In this document: piece after piece, positions 8,300-16,108 of the stretch
Layout: each line of letters starts with the position of its first letter
How positions within the stretch are numbered: position 1 is the first letter of the stretch
From: Marinimicrobium locisalis
GTDB lineage: Bacteria; Pseudomonadota; Gammaproteobacteria; Pseudomonadales; Cellvibrionaceae
DNA: 64,000 bases
NCBI RefSeq assembly: GCF_039822625.1
Contig: NZ_JBDLLG010000005.1
Location: 62,001-126,000, forward strand
Direction: 5' to 3'
Position numbers and translations under genes: made by a program
The notes under the pieces: generated by a model
The model's database searches: none
What the model saw: only the letters and a program-made list of their open reading frames with translations
Told to the model about the DNA's origin: nothing

Positions 8300-8680
8300 T
8301 TAACCCATAATGTTTTTCTTGTTGTGGTAGAGGGGGTCACCCATGCGACAGACATTCTTTCCTTCCATTTTTACATCGAAAGAATACATCATGTATTCAC
8401 ACTCGGCCTTGTGCTTGCCGCTGATAATTCCCTTTTTTACGCCGGCCTCGTCCCCGCTACTTTTACTATAGACGGCGCCTTTGACCATCGGCATTTCGCC
8501 GTCCACCGTTACGGATTTTGGCCCTTTTGCGGTATCGGAGGATTGACCAATGTTGGGATAGGGTATGGGGACAATGGAAGACCCGATCGGTGTCTTGCAC
8601 ACGTCGGGGAAGACGGTGCTCATGCCGCCACTGCCTTTGTGAGCAATGCCGCGTCCGTTGGCGAAGGTCGTTTGTGCCAT
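8300..8680 (-). CDS. PAAR-like DUF4150 protein (T6SS spike tip)
   Basis: DUF4150 proteins resemble PAAR proteins, which cap the VgrG spike. The 126-aa product shows the family pattern: MSTVFPDVCKTPIGSSIVPIPYPNIG, then GKHKAECEYMMYSFDVKMEGKNVCRMGDPLYHNKKN. It ends directly after the domain and carries no toxin extension, so it would need to bind a separate effector. It sits in a vgrG-DUF6484-DUF2169-DUF4150 order typical for this type of spike assembly. Confidence 0.88.
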   Translation of the reverse strand: MAQTTFANGRGIAHKGSGGMSTVFPDVCKTPIGSSIVPIPYPNIGQSSDTAKGPKSVTVDGEMPMVKGAVYSKSSGDEAGVKKGIISGKHKAECEYMMYSFDVKMEGKNVCRMGDPLYHNKKNIMG

Positions 8681-8715
8681 AAACCTGATCCTTATATTTT
8701 ACGCAAATTGCGCCA

Positions 8716-9717
8716 CTACCAAGACGTTCGGCCCAGAGCTACGTGAACCGACTCAACATCCAACACCTTCTTGGGGCACTGAATCTGAGCACGCCATGTC
8801 ATTGCCAGGCGGCGTTGCTCGGGCTCCAGAAAAAGCGTCTCCAGTCGCGGCTCCAGGGCGGAAACATCTCCACCACGAGCAGCTTTTACCGAAAGGTTGA
8901 CCTTTGGGACTTGGCCCTGCCAAGCACCCTCCGGGTGCATACCCTCAAGCGAGAATGGTTCCCCGCCTTCCATCCACCCCGGGTACATAAGCCCGGGGGC
9001 TGACACATTAAAAAAGCGCCGGGAAAAATCCTCCGGCGCAAAAGGAGCGCGCGTCTGACGCCACTGTTGATCATAGGTTCCGGCATGGCGGGTTCTCGGC
9101 AGCCAACTAGGCGCCACCGCTCCCACACCGACCGGCTCAGGGTTATCACTCACCGACTGCAACAACGCCTGAGGATGTTCAATATTGGGTAGGGGCTCTT
9201 CCTCTACGTCCTCTGCAGAGAAACGACCTACCGCGAACCGGCCCACGGGGTTGCGCTCGTCATACACTATCCAGCGCCCGTCCCGTTGGACCGAGCCGCC
9301 GTAAGCATGCTCGTAGCGAATCGGCATGCTCACAAAGGGCTCTGGTAACGAAATGCCGCCGCGCCGCCAGACCCTGTCCCCAAAAACGGCCAGTTCCTGG
9401 CTCAAAGAGCCCACAGCCACACTCACTGGTTGGCGGCAAACCGCCTTGGCCTCTCTTCCCCAAGCACTGCCTTCCACCAGAACATCGGTGGCCATTTTCC
9501 CCAAGTGTTGCTCACTGGGGTAACGCAGGCTGGAAGCACCGGGCTCACCATAATAGGTGTCGCCCTGCCAAACCTCATGAGGATCGTCGGAGACGGTCCA
9601 ACCACCCCGGTCCTCGAACGTTGCCTTTACAATAACGTAAAGCGTATCTACCCCGCTCTCATCATTCAGTACCGACAACTCCGCCTCGAAGGGAGTGCTG
9701 TTATCAAGCTGGAGCAT
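8716..9717 (-). CDS. DUF2169 family T6SS protein (effector/PAAR adaptor)
   Basis: The 333-aa protein opens with MLQLDNSTPFEAELSVLNDESGVDTLYVIVKATFE, of which the key parts are the N-terminal beta-strand region and the KATF motif. It also has GDTYYGEPGASSLRYPSE and PIRYEHAYGGSVQRD, all characteristic of DUF2169. Members are regularly found next to DUF4150/PAAR genes and are thought to act as chaperones or adaptors that join effectors to the spike. It has no signal peptide and lies between the DUF6484 and DUF4150 genes. Confidence 0.85.
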   Translation of the reverse strand: MLQLDNSTPFEAELSVLNDESGVDTLYVIVKATFEDRGGWTVSDDPHEVWQGDTYYGEPGASSLRYPSEQHLGKMATDVLVEGSAWGREAKAVCRQPVSVAVGSLSQELAVFGDRVWRRGGISLPEPFVSMPIRYEHAYGGSVQRDGRWIVYDERNPVGRFAVGRFSAEDVEEEPLPNIEHPQALLQSVSDNPEPVGVGAVAPSWLPRTRHAGTYDQQWRQTRAPFAPEDFSRRFFNVSAPGLMYPGWMEGGEPFSLEGMHPEGAWQGQVPKVNLSVKAARGGDVSALEPRLETLFLEPEQRRLAMTWRAQIQCPKKVLDVESVHVALGRTSW

Positions 9718-9729
9718 ATCCCTCGCCCA

Positions 9730-10257
9730 TCAATTCATCTGAATGGAGGCACCCAGTATCCGGTTCACCCCGCTGGAGCGGCTAACTAGATGCTCGCCTC
9801 TCAATACAATTTTTCCCGATTCAGTCAAGGTGATACTGGCGGCACCACAGCGCAACACAATTTGCTGTTTCCCTTCGATAACCGTTTTCTCACCGTCCAC
9901 TTCCGCTTCCATCGGGCCGGACGTCTCTTGCTCGGTTTCGCCTGTAAACTCTTCAAGCGCCATATCCAGCGGCGAGCGCACAAACCCAAGCAACACCGGC
10001 GACTGAATACTACCACCGGCAAACATGATGACCGCCTGGCGACCGAGAGATTCGCGAGTCACACGCACCGCCGGGGTCGCGATCAGCCGATGGGTGGCTC
10101 CTTTATAGGTCGCCCGCACGCAGGGCAAACCCTGCTCATCAAGGTCCACCAAAGTGCCCAGCAGAAGTTCGCCCTGGGGCCAATCTTGCTCGGGGACCTC
10201 AGCACCTTCCGGCGCGTCGGCCTCACGCCACGAGGTTTCCGTCATTCCACTCACCAT
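9730..10257 (-). CDS. DUF6484 domain protein of the vgrG block
   Basis: The 175-aa protein has a small beta-rich N-terminal domain (LLLGTLVDLDEQGLPCVRAT), reminiscent of an OB fold, and a short C-terminal part rich in beta strands (VLRCGAASITLTESGKIVLRGEHLVSRSSG). The C-terminal part looks like the DUF2345-type blades found at the end of VgrG proteins. The DUF6484 name is from recollection of similar genes beside vgrG. It starts 13 nt after vgrG and probably assists spike assembly. An ATG four codons further in (10245) is an alternative start; AAGG about 6 nt before 10257 favours the one given. Confidence 0.65.
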   Translation of the reverse strand: MVSGMTETSWREADAPEGAEVPEQDWPQGELLLGTLVDLDEQGLPCVRATYKGATHRLIATPAVRVTRESLGRQAVIMFAGGSIQSPVLLGFVRSPLDMALEEFTGETEQETSGPMEAEVDGEKTVIEGKQQIVLRCGAASITLTESGKIVLRGEHLVSRSSGVNRILGASIQMN

Positions 10258-10270
10258 CCCAACCTTTCGG

Positions 10271-12253
10271 TCAATTGCTGGTTACCTTGCTGCCTTTGAG
10301 CACGACGTTTCCAGAGCCCTTAACATTGATGTTCGCACCGCTGATCGTAATGTCGCCGTTGCTTTTCATCTGGATCATCGCAGACCCGGTTTTCAATGTA
10401 ATTTCGTCACCAGCCTGAAGGTTGATGACCTTGGCATCGAGCGAGTATTCATTCTTGACCGACTCCCTGTAATTGCCTTCCACCGACTCGGTCAAGTCCT
10501 TCTTGACCGTTACCGACATGTCCTTACCGATGACTTCCGAGTGGTTTTCCTTTACCTCGAGCTGCTTGTTAGCGCCGATGACCTCTCGGTGGTCTTTACC
10601 CACGTCAATGGTCTTGTTCTTACCAATGGTCTCGCTCTGGTTGTTATTAACCGTTTTGGTCCGATCATTCTCAATCAGAGAGGTCTCATCGTTACGAACA
10701 GTTTTGGTTCGGTCATTGTCGACGGTCAGCGTCTGGTTGTTCTCAACCTCGGTATCAAAATCCTTTTCCGCGTGAAGCAGGACTTGCTCCGCGCCCTTCT
10801 TGTCTTCAAAACGGAATTCGTTGTAGTTGTCCGGCCCGCCGCCCTTGGTGGAGCGGGACTTGATGCCGCTTTGGGTCTTCGAGCTGTAGACCGGACGATT
10901 CTTGGCGTTGTACACCGCACCGGTAACCAGGGGCCGGTCCGGGTCGCCGTTGACGAAGTCCACGACCACTTCCTGGCCGATTCGGGGAATAAACGACGCG
11001 CCCCATTGGTTGCCGGCCCAGGACTGAGCGACCCGGAGGAAGCAGGAGCTGTCCTCGTTGCGCTGGCCTTCTCTGTCCCAGTGGAACTGGACTTTAATAC
11101 GACCGTAATCGTCAATGTAGATTTCTTCACCGTCCGGGCCCACCACCCATGCCGTTTGAGGGCCGGGCATTACGGGCCGGCGGTGCAGGCGCTTGGGCCG
11201 AATAACCGTATCGGAGGGCACGCAAATAAATTTGTTCTGGTACTTCTGGTCCGCTTCGCCACCGGTGGTTTGGGTTTGGTCGAGCACTTCGTGCTCAACT
11301 TCCAGCAGGGTGTAGGTTCCCTTTTCCGCACTGGATTCGTGCTTGGCGAGGGAGAACTTTCCCCCGGCCAGAAGCTGGCTGCAGTTTGACTTACCAAAGA
11401 CTTGGTCTCTTTCGACCTCTTCGGCTTGCATTCTGAGTTTGGGAATTAGGTCCGGCTCGGCCAGGTTATAGAAGGCCGGGTATTCGTAGTGTTCAAATTG
11501 CCCGTTACGGGCATAGTCACTTTGGCTTTGCGCCGAATCCAGAAGCGACTTGTCCGGTTCAGTGAGGTCAAAGTCCGTCAGGGACCAGGTACCTTTGTGG
11601 TATTGGTAGCGGTGCTCCCACTTATGAATCTGCCGACCCGGCGAGACGCCCAGAGAGTACTCCAGGTCGCTGTCGGGCAAGGTGGGGTAGGCATTGGGTT
11701 GATCCACCAACACCAGTTTGTGTTTGCCACCGGTATGTTCAAAGAAGAAGACAATACCGTCTTCCTCCAGCAACCTCCGCACAAAGTGCAGGTCGCTCTC
11801 GTTATGCTGGACGCAGTACTCTCTGACGGCGCCGCCTTCGGCGCGAAAGTCGAAATCCTTCAAGCCCTGGTCGGCGAAGATTTCGCTGACGATATCTTTG
11901 GTGTTCTTGTTTTGAAAGACTCGGTGGTTATTGGAGTACTGCAGAAAGGATAACCACGGCTTGAGCACCATGGTATAGGTTCTGAGGTTATCGTCCTCAA
12001 CTTGGCCGACCGTGAACTGGTCAACGTGCCCGGAGAATTCACGCTCTTTCCCATCCTGGATTGTGACGCAACCCAGCTTCCCCATTACGTCCTTCGCTTT
12101 GATATCCAGCTTTTCGGACACGAGGGTCAGTGTGAACGCATAGACGTCCGACACCCGTTCTGTACCCTTCAGGGCTTTGACGAGAAATGTATCTTTTCCG
12201 AGGGAAAAGTCGCTGATCGCGACCAGACGATTTTCCTGAGTAAGCTGCCCCAT
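10271..12253 (-). CDS. tssI: T6SS spike protein VgrG (TssI)
   Basis: VgrG forms the trimeric spike at the tip of the Hcp tube. The 660-aa protein has the gp27-like N-terminal part (residues about 10-370, with VRRLLEEDGIVFFFEHTGG) and the gp5-like OB region (VRVxQSWAGNQWGASFIPRIGQEVVVDFVNGDPDRPLVTGAVYN). From about residue 490 a repetitive beta-helix stalk follows, built from units such as NDRTKTV, NNNQSETIGKN and GKDHREVIG. It ends in a DUF2345-like stretch (GDEITLKTGSAMIQMKSNGD) without a toxin domain. Lack of an extension suggests that effectors are carried by separate proteins. Confidence 0.96.
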   Translation of the reverse strand: MGQLTQENRLVAISDFSLGKDTFLVKALKGTERVSDVYAFTLTLVSEKLDIKAKDVMGKLGCVTIQDGKEREFSGHVDQFTVGQVEDDNLRTYTMVLKPWLSFLQYSNNHRVFQNKNTKDIVSEIFADQGLKDFDFRAEGGAVREYCVQHNESDLHFVRRLLEEDGIVFFFEHTGGKHKLVLVDQPNAYPTLPDSDLEYSLGVSPGRQIHKWEHRYQYHKGTWSLTDFDLTEPDKSLLDSAQSQSDYARNGQFEHYEYPAFYNLAEPDLIPKLRMQAEEVERDQVFGKSNCSQLLAGGKFSLAKHESSAEKGTYTLLEVEHEVLDQTQTTGGEADQKYQNKFICVPSDTVIRPKRLHRRPVMPGPQTAWVVGPDGEEIYIDDYGRIKVQFHWDREGQRNEDSSCFLRVAQSWAGNQWGASFIPRIGQEVVVDFVNGDPDRPLVTGAVYNAKNRPVYSSKTQSGIKSRSTKGGGPDNYNEFRFEDKKGAEQVLLHAEKDFDTEVENNQTLTVDNDRTKTVRNDETSLIENDRTKTVNNNQSETIGKNKTIDVGKDHREVIGANKQLEVKENHSEVIGKDMSVTVKKDLTESVEGNYRESVKNEYSLDAKVINLQAGDEITLKTGSAMIQMKSNGDITISGANINVKGSGNVVLKGSKVTSN

Positions 12254-12372
12254 AGACTTAGCAACCCTTTAGCCACGCAACCTGGCGCGGTATCGTTCCT
12301 TGTTTTCAGAGCTGCGGTAGCTCTGGCGAATAAATAATGATGCCCCGGGGAACCCCCGGAGCAAAATGCGCT

Positions 12373-12855
12373 TTACAGCGGCTTGGCGGTAGTCAAGTCG
12401 TAACCCACGCGCTGCGGGCTGGAGGACTTGTTAGACTTGTCGAAGTCATTGTAGTTAACCATGACCTTCGAGAAGCTCAAAGAGATGGTTTCTACCGGGT
12501 CACCGTCTCCGCTGCCGGAAATCTGGTAACCGCTGACCAGTACGTCTTCCAGAACGTAGTCCATGTACTCGGTGACTTTATCGGCACCGGTCTGTACAAA
12601 CTTGATGGTAACCTTTTTGCCCGCGGAACCGGTCACGGCTTCCTTGAACAGAGCGGTTGCTGAGTTGTCAGCCACTTTGGTCAGGGTCACTTCGCTTACG
12701 GTAGGACGAGTTGCTTCACGGTTGGACAGGTTGCCGGGCTCCATGGAGATGCCGCGACCTACACCGAAAGACAGGGACTGAACAGCAATGTGGTCCTTAT
12801 AACCCTCCGCTGTTACGTTTCCTTTGATGCCTTCGTATTCAAGATAAATTGCCAT
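12373..12855 (-). CDS. tssD: T6SS inner tube protein Hcp (TssD)
   Basis: Hcp hexamers stack to form the secreted tube and can carry small effectors in their lumen. The 160-aa protein starts MAIYLEYEGIKGNVTAEGY and includes EATRPTVSEVTLTKVADNSA and VETISLSFSKVMVNYNDFD, all standard for Hcp. A strong AAGGAG ribosome site and a separate upstream promoter fit the high expression expected of a tube protein. It is followed by vgrG about 120 nt downstream, so the two are probably one transcript. Confidence 0.97.
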   Translation of the reverse strand: MAIYLEYEGIKGNVTAEGYKDHIAVQSLSFGVGRGISMEPGNLSNREATRPTVSEVTLTKVADNSATALFKEAVTGSAGKKVTIKFVQTGADKVTEYMDYVLEDVLVSGYQISGSGDGDPVETISLSFSKVMVNYNDFDKSNKSSSPQRVGYDLTTAKPL

Positions 12856-13019
12856 TGTTTAGTCTCCTTGCGTTGCTGTTTATGAATACCAAGTTTGTCA
12901 GTGCTTCCCGAACCGGGAAATTCTTTTCAGTGTTTCGACGATGCGACGGTTTAACTCCGCAACGCCTTCACTTCAAAAACTCTCAGTGGAAAGCGCTTCA
13001 ATCTTGCTATCCGGGAGAG

Positions 13020-13048
13020 ATAATATCCAATAAAAATGGCACGAACAA
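13020..13048 (-). promoter_or_regulatory. Putative hcp promoter
   Basis: On the minus strand, TTGTTC (13043-13048) and TATTAT (13020-13025) are 17 bp apart. This would give hcp its own sigma70 promoter, separate from the T6SS structural operon that ends at the hairpin upstream. Confidence 0.5.
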
Positions 13049-13064
13049 CCGCACAATCAAATTT

Positions 13065-13074
13065 AAAGCGCTTT
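13065..13074. promoter_or_regulatory. Palindrome AAAGCGCTTT near the hcp promoter
   Basis: AAAGCGCTTT (13065-13074) lies about 17 bp upstream of the -35 box. A near-copy, AAAGCGCTT (12990-12998), lies just downstream of the predicted start. Palindromes with a GC-rich centre like this are often LacI-family operators, so a regulator could bind both. This is weak evidence from sequence alone. Confidence 0.25.
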
Positions 13075-13205
13075 TTCCTCACTTCGAGAACGACGTCACT
13101 TAAAAGTGGAAAAATCTCATTTTTAATGTGAACTAGTTCAACTTTTTTGGCGGCCAAAAAATCATCAGACGAAGCTTATTGCGCCAACCGCGACTTTTAA
13201 ACGAC

Positions 13206-13244
13206 GAGGGGCGCCCCTTTCATCTCATCAAAGGGGCGCCCCTC
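13206..13244. terminator. Strong hairpin terminator between agmX-like gene and hcp
   Basis: The arms GAGGGGCGCCCCTTT (13206-13220) and AAAGGGGCGCCCCTC (13230-13244) are perfect 15-bp complements with a 9-nt loop. The plus side continues TACCTTTTTT, and the minus side has a weaker GTCGTTTAAAAG. It most likely ends the leftward T6SS/motor operon and isolates hcp transcription. Confidence 0.7.
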
Positions 13245-13280
13245 TACCTTTTTTCTTCCTGGGCTGCGCTGTTTAAAGCG

Positions 13281-14246
13281 CTACGATGGAAGGAAGTCGA
13301 TGGGATAAATAATTGTGATGGTTTCCGCCTGCTTCTGTTCAAACTGGAACTGCAGTATCCGCGCCCGTATGCGTTGCTCTAGTGACGGCGAGTTGAGTTC
13401 ACTCGAGACCACTTCTACCGCGGTGACCTCCCCGGAGGGGGCGATGGTCACTTCAACCACCAGACGCCCCTGGAGCCCGGGCGTACGCCGCCGTGCGCGG
13501 TTATAAAGTGAGTACAGCGCGCCTTTATTGCGATCGAAGACAAGGCTGACTTCTTCGTCAGTTCGGCCGGTCTCGGCAAAGCTTGCGCGAGTGCGCTCGC
13601 TCTGACCACCGCCTGAGTCGGCGGCGGAGTCCGGCGTTTCCACCCTGGCGATTTCACGCCTGGCCAGCGCATTGCCCTCGACGTTGACGTTGTTTCCATC
13701 CACGCCCGAGGCCTGGGTGCGGCCACTGGCCGCGGCCAGGTCGCCTTCGCCGTAGCCAGCGGCACTGGTGCCCAAGCCGGCTCCGCCGGAGCTTTCGGTT
13801 CCCAGCATGGTGTCTACCCCGGAGGTATCCATTAGCCCGTCGAGCTTGTCACCCATGGCCAGCAGCCCCGACTGTTCCGCCTCTTCCCGGGCGGCTTGTT
13901 GCTCTTCGGTCACCGGCTCCCGGCTTTCCTCGGTCGGCCTCTCCCGTTCGACCACGGGCTCGGGCTCCACAACCGGTAGCGGCTTGGGCTTTTCCTCGGG
14001 TTTGGGCGGCGGCTCCGGCGGGGGTTTGGGCTGGTCCACCATAAAGCGGGCCACCCGCTCGGGGATATCCGCCCGGGTGGTACGTTCGGGCTCCGGCACG
14101 TCCACCAGTGACAGGGTGATGGCTACCAGAAACGCAACTATCACGCAGCCCCAGAGCCAGCGCAGGTAACCGGTGTCCCGGTTCCCCTGAGGCTGCCACT
14201 GGGTTACCAGAGCACTGTAATCGAGTGTGTCGGTCGTTGAAGACAT
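13281..14246 (-). CDS. AgmX/PglI-like TonB-type energy transducer
   Basis: This 321-aa inner-membrane protein has one membrane helix at about residues 29-47 (CVIVAFLVAITLSLV). A Pro/Glu/Lys-rich periplasmic segment follows (PPPEPPPKPEEKPKPLPVVEPEP), then a low-complexity region. The C-terminal domain (about 225-321) carries LQGRLVVEVTIAPSGEVTAVEVVSS and ends in a hydrophobic tail, which matches TonB_C/AgmX-PglI C-terminal domains. Such proteins carry energy from a TolQ/ExbD motor to the outer envelope. It is the last gene of the T6SS leftward operon, 3 nt after the exbD gene. Confidence 0.8.
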   Translation of the reverse strand: MSSTTDTLDYSALVTQWQPQGNRDTGYLRWLWGCVIVAFLVAITLSLVDVPEPERTTRADIPERVARFMVDQPKPPPEPPPKPEEKPKPLPVVEPEPVVERERPTEESREPVTEEQQAAREEAEQSGLLAMGDKLDGLMDTSGVDTMLGTESSGGAGLGTSAAGYGEGDLAAASGRTQASGVDGNNVNVEGNALARREIARVETPDSAADSGGGQSERTRASFAETGRTDEEVSLVFDRNKGALYSLYNRARRRTPGLQGRLVVEVTIAPSGEVTAVEVVSSELNSPSLEQRIRARILQFQFEQKQAETITIIYPIDFLPS

Positions 14247-14248
14247 AG

Positions 14249-14767
14249 TCAGGGCGTGGCTCCCTCAGTACTCTCGGATCTCTGATTGGTGGACACTTGG
14301 CTTGCGGCGAAGGCGATGCGCTCAAAGTTCAGCTCACGACTGGTCTGAATCACTTTTCTGACCACCGCATAAGGCACCGACCGGTCGGCCACTACCGTCA
14401 AGGTAGTATCGGGCAGGACCGCCAACGACTGTCGGTAAGCCAAGGCTTCTTCAAGGGGCGCCAGGCCCGAGGAATCGCTCGAGCTCGAGTCGATATCCGC
14501 GGTGGCCATTACCCGCTCACCCTGCAACAAAATGTCCTCGGGGGTAATAATGACCCGGAGCGTTTGCTCGGGGCTCGTCTCCGCTGTGGATTCGGGCAGC
14601 GTCAGCACCTTCTGGCTCGGAATGTCGCTTTCACTGGAGGCGTTGACCAACAGAAAGAACACCAAGATCGTGAAGATGTCCATGAGGGACACCAGATTGA
14701 GGCCCGGAACCTTCCGCAACCCCTGGCGCCGCTGAATACGACGCGCTCTTCGGCTCAAGGTTTTCAT
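14249..14767 (-). CDS. ExbD/TolR-type motor protein (with membrane Asp)
   Basis: The 172-aa protein has a basic cytosolic start, a single membrane helix at about residues 26-43 (LVSLMDIFTILVFFLLV) and a periplasmic ExbD domain ending LNFERIAFAAS. The helix keeps the Asp that carries protons in ExbD and TolR. It overlaps the preceding exbD paralogue by 4 nt, so the two are translationally coupled and probably form a heterodimer inside the TolQ-like pentamer. Confidence 0.85.
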   Translation of the reverse strand: MKTLSRRARRIQRRQGLRKVPGLNLVSLMDIFTILVFFLLVNASSESDIPSQKVLTLPESTAETSPEQTLRVIITPEDILLQGERVMATADIDSSSSDSSGLAPLEEALAYRQSLAVLPDTTLTVVADRSVPYAVVRKVIQTSRELNFERIAFAASQVSTNQRSESTEGATP

Positions 14768-15273
14768 GCGCTTCCTCCCTGTTCGTCGGGGGCATCTCCC
14801 AGGGAGATATCCGGGAACAGTTCGACCCGCTCCAGCGTTCCAAGCTGTACTTGTTCCGCGCTCCGGACCCTATCCATCAACTGGATCATCATGTCATAGG
14901 AGACCGAGGGGGATAGCAGCAAGGCGATACCGGTCTCTTCCGGAAAGCGCCTTTTCAGCTCCAATAGCAGTTCCCGCAGTTGGGACCACTGCTGCTCGTC
15001 GCCGGTGCGCTCTATTTGTTTAATCAACCCCAGGTTGGCGTCCCTAAGGGCCAAGTAGGAGTCCTGGACGATAAGCTGAAGTTGCAGGTCAACCTGCTCT
15101 TGCTCGGATGCCGCCGCCCCGTCCAGGGAGGGGAGGTTCAGCTCCAGCACGGTCATGCGTGAAAACACCGCCGTGATCAACAAGAACGGGACCAAGATCA
15201 CCATCAGGTTCATGAACGCGGTGATGTTAAGCTCGGCGGCTTCCACGCTCTGGCGCTTGCGGCGCATTCGCAT
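14764..15273 (-). CDS. ExbD/TolR-type motor protein (Asp replaced by Asn)
   Basis: The 169-aa protein has the ExbD layout, with one membrane helix near residues 17-37 (ITAFMNLMVILVPFLLITAVF) and a periplasmic domain. At the place where ExbD has the proton-carrying Asp (PFIDVMLVLL in E. coli) it has Asn (FMNLMVIL). It sits between the TolQ-like gene and the other exbD gene. An Asn here would leave only its partner able to conduct protons, so it is likely the structural half of a mixed pair. Confidence 0.83.
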   Translation of the reverse strand: MRMRRKRQSVEAAELNITAFMNLMVILVPFLLITAVFSRMTVLELNLPSLDGAAASEQEQVDLQLQLIVQDSYLALRDANLGLIKQIERTGDEQQWSQLRELLLELKRRFPEETGIALLLSPSVSYDMMIQLMDRVRSAEQVQLGTLERVELFPDISLGDAPDEQGGSA

Positions 15274-15277
15274 CGCT

Positions 15278-15895
15278 CTACTCCCGCACCATCAGGTTCA
15301 AACACTTCACCGCTGAGGTTTCAATGCTGTCGACCACGCGGCTCGCCTTGGTGGCAAGGTAAGAATGAAACAGCAGCAGGGGGATGGCCGCACAAAGTCC
15401 GAATGCGGTGGTGTTCATGGCCACGGAAATACTGGCCGATAGCATTTCAGCCTTATCGGCGGGGTTGGCTTCCGCCACGGCGGTAAAGGCCTGAATCAAC
15501 CCCACAATGGTGCCCAGCAGGCCCAAAAGCGTGGCCACGTTGGCCAGGGTAGCCAAGTAGTGAGTGCGTTGCTCCACTTCCGGCACAACTTCCATGACGC
15601 CTTCTTCCATCGCGGACTCGATCAGGTCCCTTTTGGGGGAGCCCTTAAAACGGGAAAAACCATAGCTCAGCACCCGGCCCAGAGGGTCTCTCAAGTCGGT
15701 CAGCGACTGTGAGGCCCGCTCAAAGTCCTGCGCCTTGAGCATGGGCGCCAGCTTTTGCCAAACCCGGTTGATCGACTTTTGTGTTCGGTTTAGATAGAAA
15801 AACCGGTCCAGCACAATAGCCAGGCCAATGGCCATGATAAAAAGGATTGCCCACATGAAGGGACCACCCACCTGAAAAAAGCGAATGAAGTCCAT
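15278..15895 (-). CDS. MotA/TolQ/ExbB-family motor protein
   Basis: The 205-aa protein has three membrane segments (about residues 13-31, 108-135 and 155-180). It carries the family motif THYLATLANVATLLGLLGTIVGLIQAF (residues about 106-132, quoted for identity of the TolQ core) and SISVAMNTTAFGLCAAIPLLL. Such proteins form a pentamer that turns proton flow into motion together with ExbD/TolR dimers. Its start lies 15 nt after the 62-aa gene, inside the ppkA-agmX run, so it is transcribed with T6SS genes. Confidence 0.9.
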   Translation of the reverse strand: MDFIRFFQVGGPFMWAILFIMAIGLAIVLDRFFYLNRTQKSINRVWQKLAPMLKAQDFERASQSLTDLRDPLGRVLSYGFSRFKGSPKRDLIESAMEEGVMEVVPEVEQRTHYLATLANVATLLGLLGTIVGLIQAFTAVAEANPADKAEMLSASISVAMNTTAFGLCAAIPLLLFHSYLATKASRVVDSIETSAVKCLNLMVRE

Positions 15896-15909
15896 ACTCT
15901 ACCCTCGAC

Positions 15910-16098
15910 TTAGTTGGATTTTCGTAAAGTGATTAAATCAGTCGGCGTTTCGCTCTGCGGCGGCACACCGTTAACATTTGCATCAATATGAACGAGCAGC
16001 TGCCGACGACGGAGCCGGTAGTCGGCCGTTGATAGCTGATGGTCATTGTACTCGTCCACTAACTGATGAACTCTTTGCATTGCAATTTCTGTGTTCAT
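15910..16098 (-). CDS. Small 62-aa hypothetical protein between ppkA and the motor genes
   Basis: The product is charged, with no signal peptide or membrane segment: MNTEIAMQRVHQLVDEY, then LSTADYRLRRRQLLVHID. The EYNDHQLSTADYRLRRRQLL stretch looks like a short helical module, similar in style to SHOCT-type helices (inference). An AAGG lies about 9 nt before the ATG. It lies 10 nt after ppkA and 15 nt before the TolQ-like gene, so it belongs to the operon. I do not recognise the family. Confidence 0.6.
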   Translation of the reverse strand: MNTEIAMQRVHQLVDEYNDHQLSTADYRLRRRQLLVHIDANVNGVPPQSETPTDLITLRKSN

Positions 16099-16108
16099 GA
16101 ATCAAGCC

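Larger units (their letters stand above)
12856..13205. other. Non-coding leader and promoter region of hcp
   Basis: No credible gene is seen. The stretch holds the hcp promoter (13020-13048, minus strand), an mRNA leader of about 155 nt, and two copies of an AAAGCGCTT palindrome (12990-12998 and 13065-13074) that flank the promoter. It is clearly richer in A and T than the coding DNA around it. Confidence 0.6.

Noticed and set aside
8300..8680. DUF4150 protein as a toxin
   Set aside because: At 126 aa it is only the PAAR-like domain; there is no room for a toxin domain.
10480..10760. Apparent tandem repeats in vgrG
   Set aside because: These are the normal beta-helix stalk units of VgrG, not a separate repeat element.
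13036..13052. TGGCACG on the plus strand upstream of hcp, which looked like a sigma54 -24 box
   Set aside because: It is on the wrong strand for hcp, and the -12 element (TTGCW) is not present at the right spacing.
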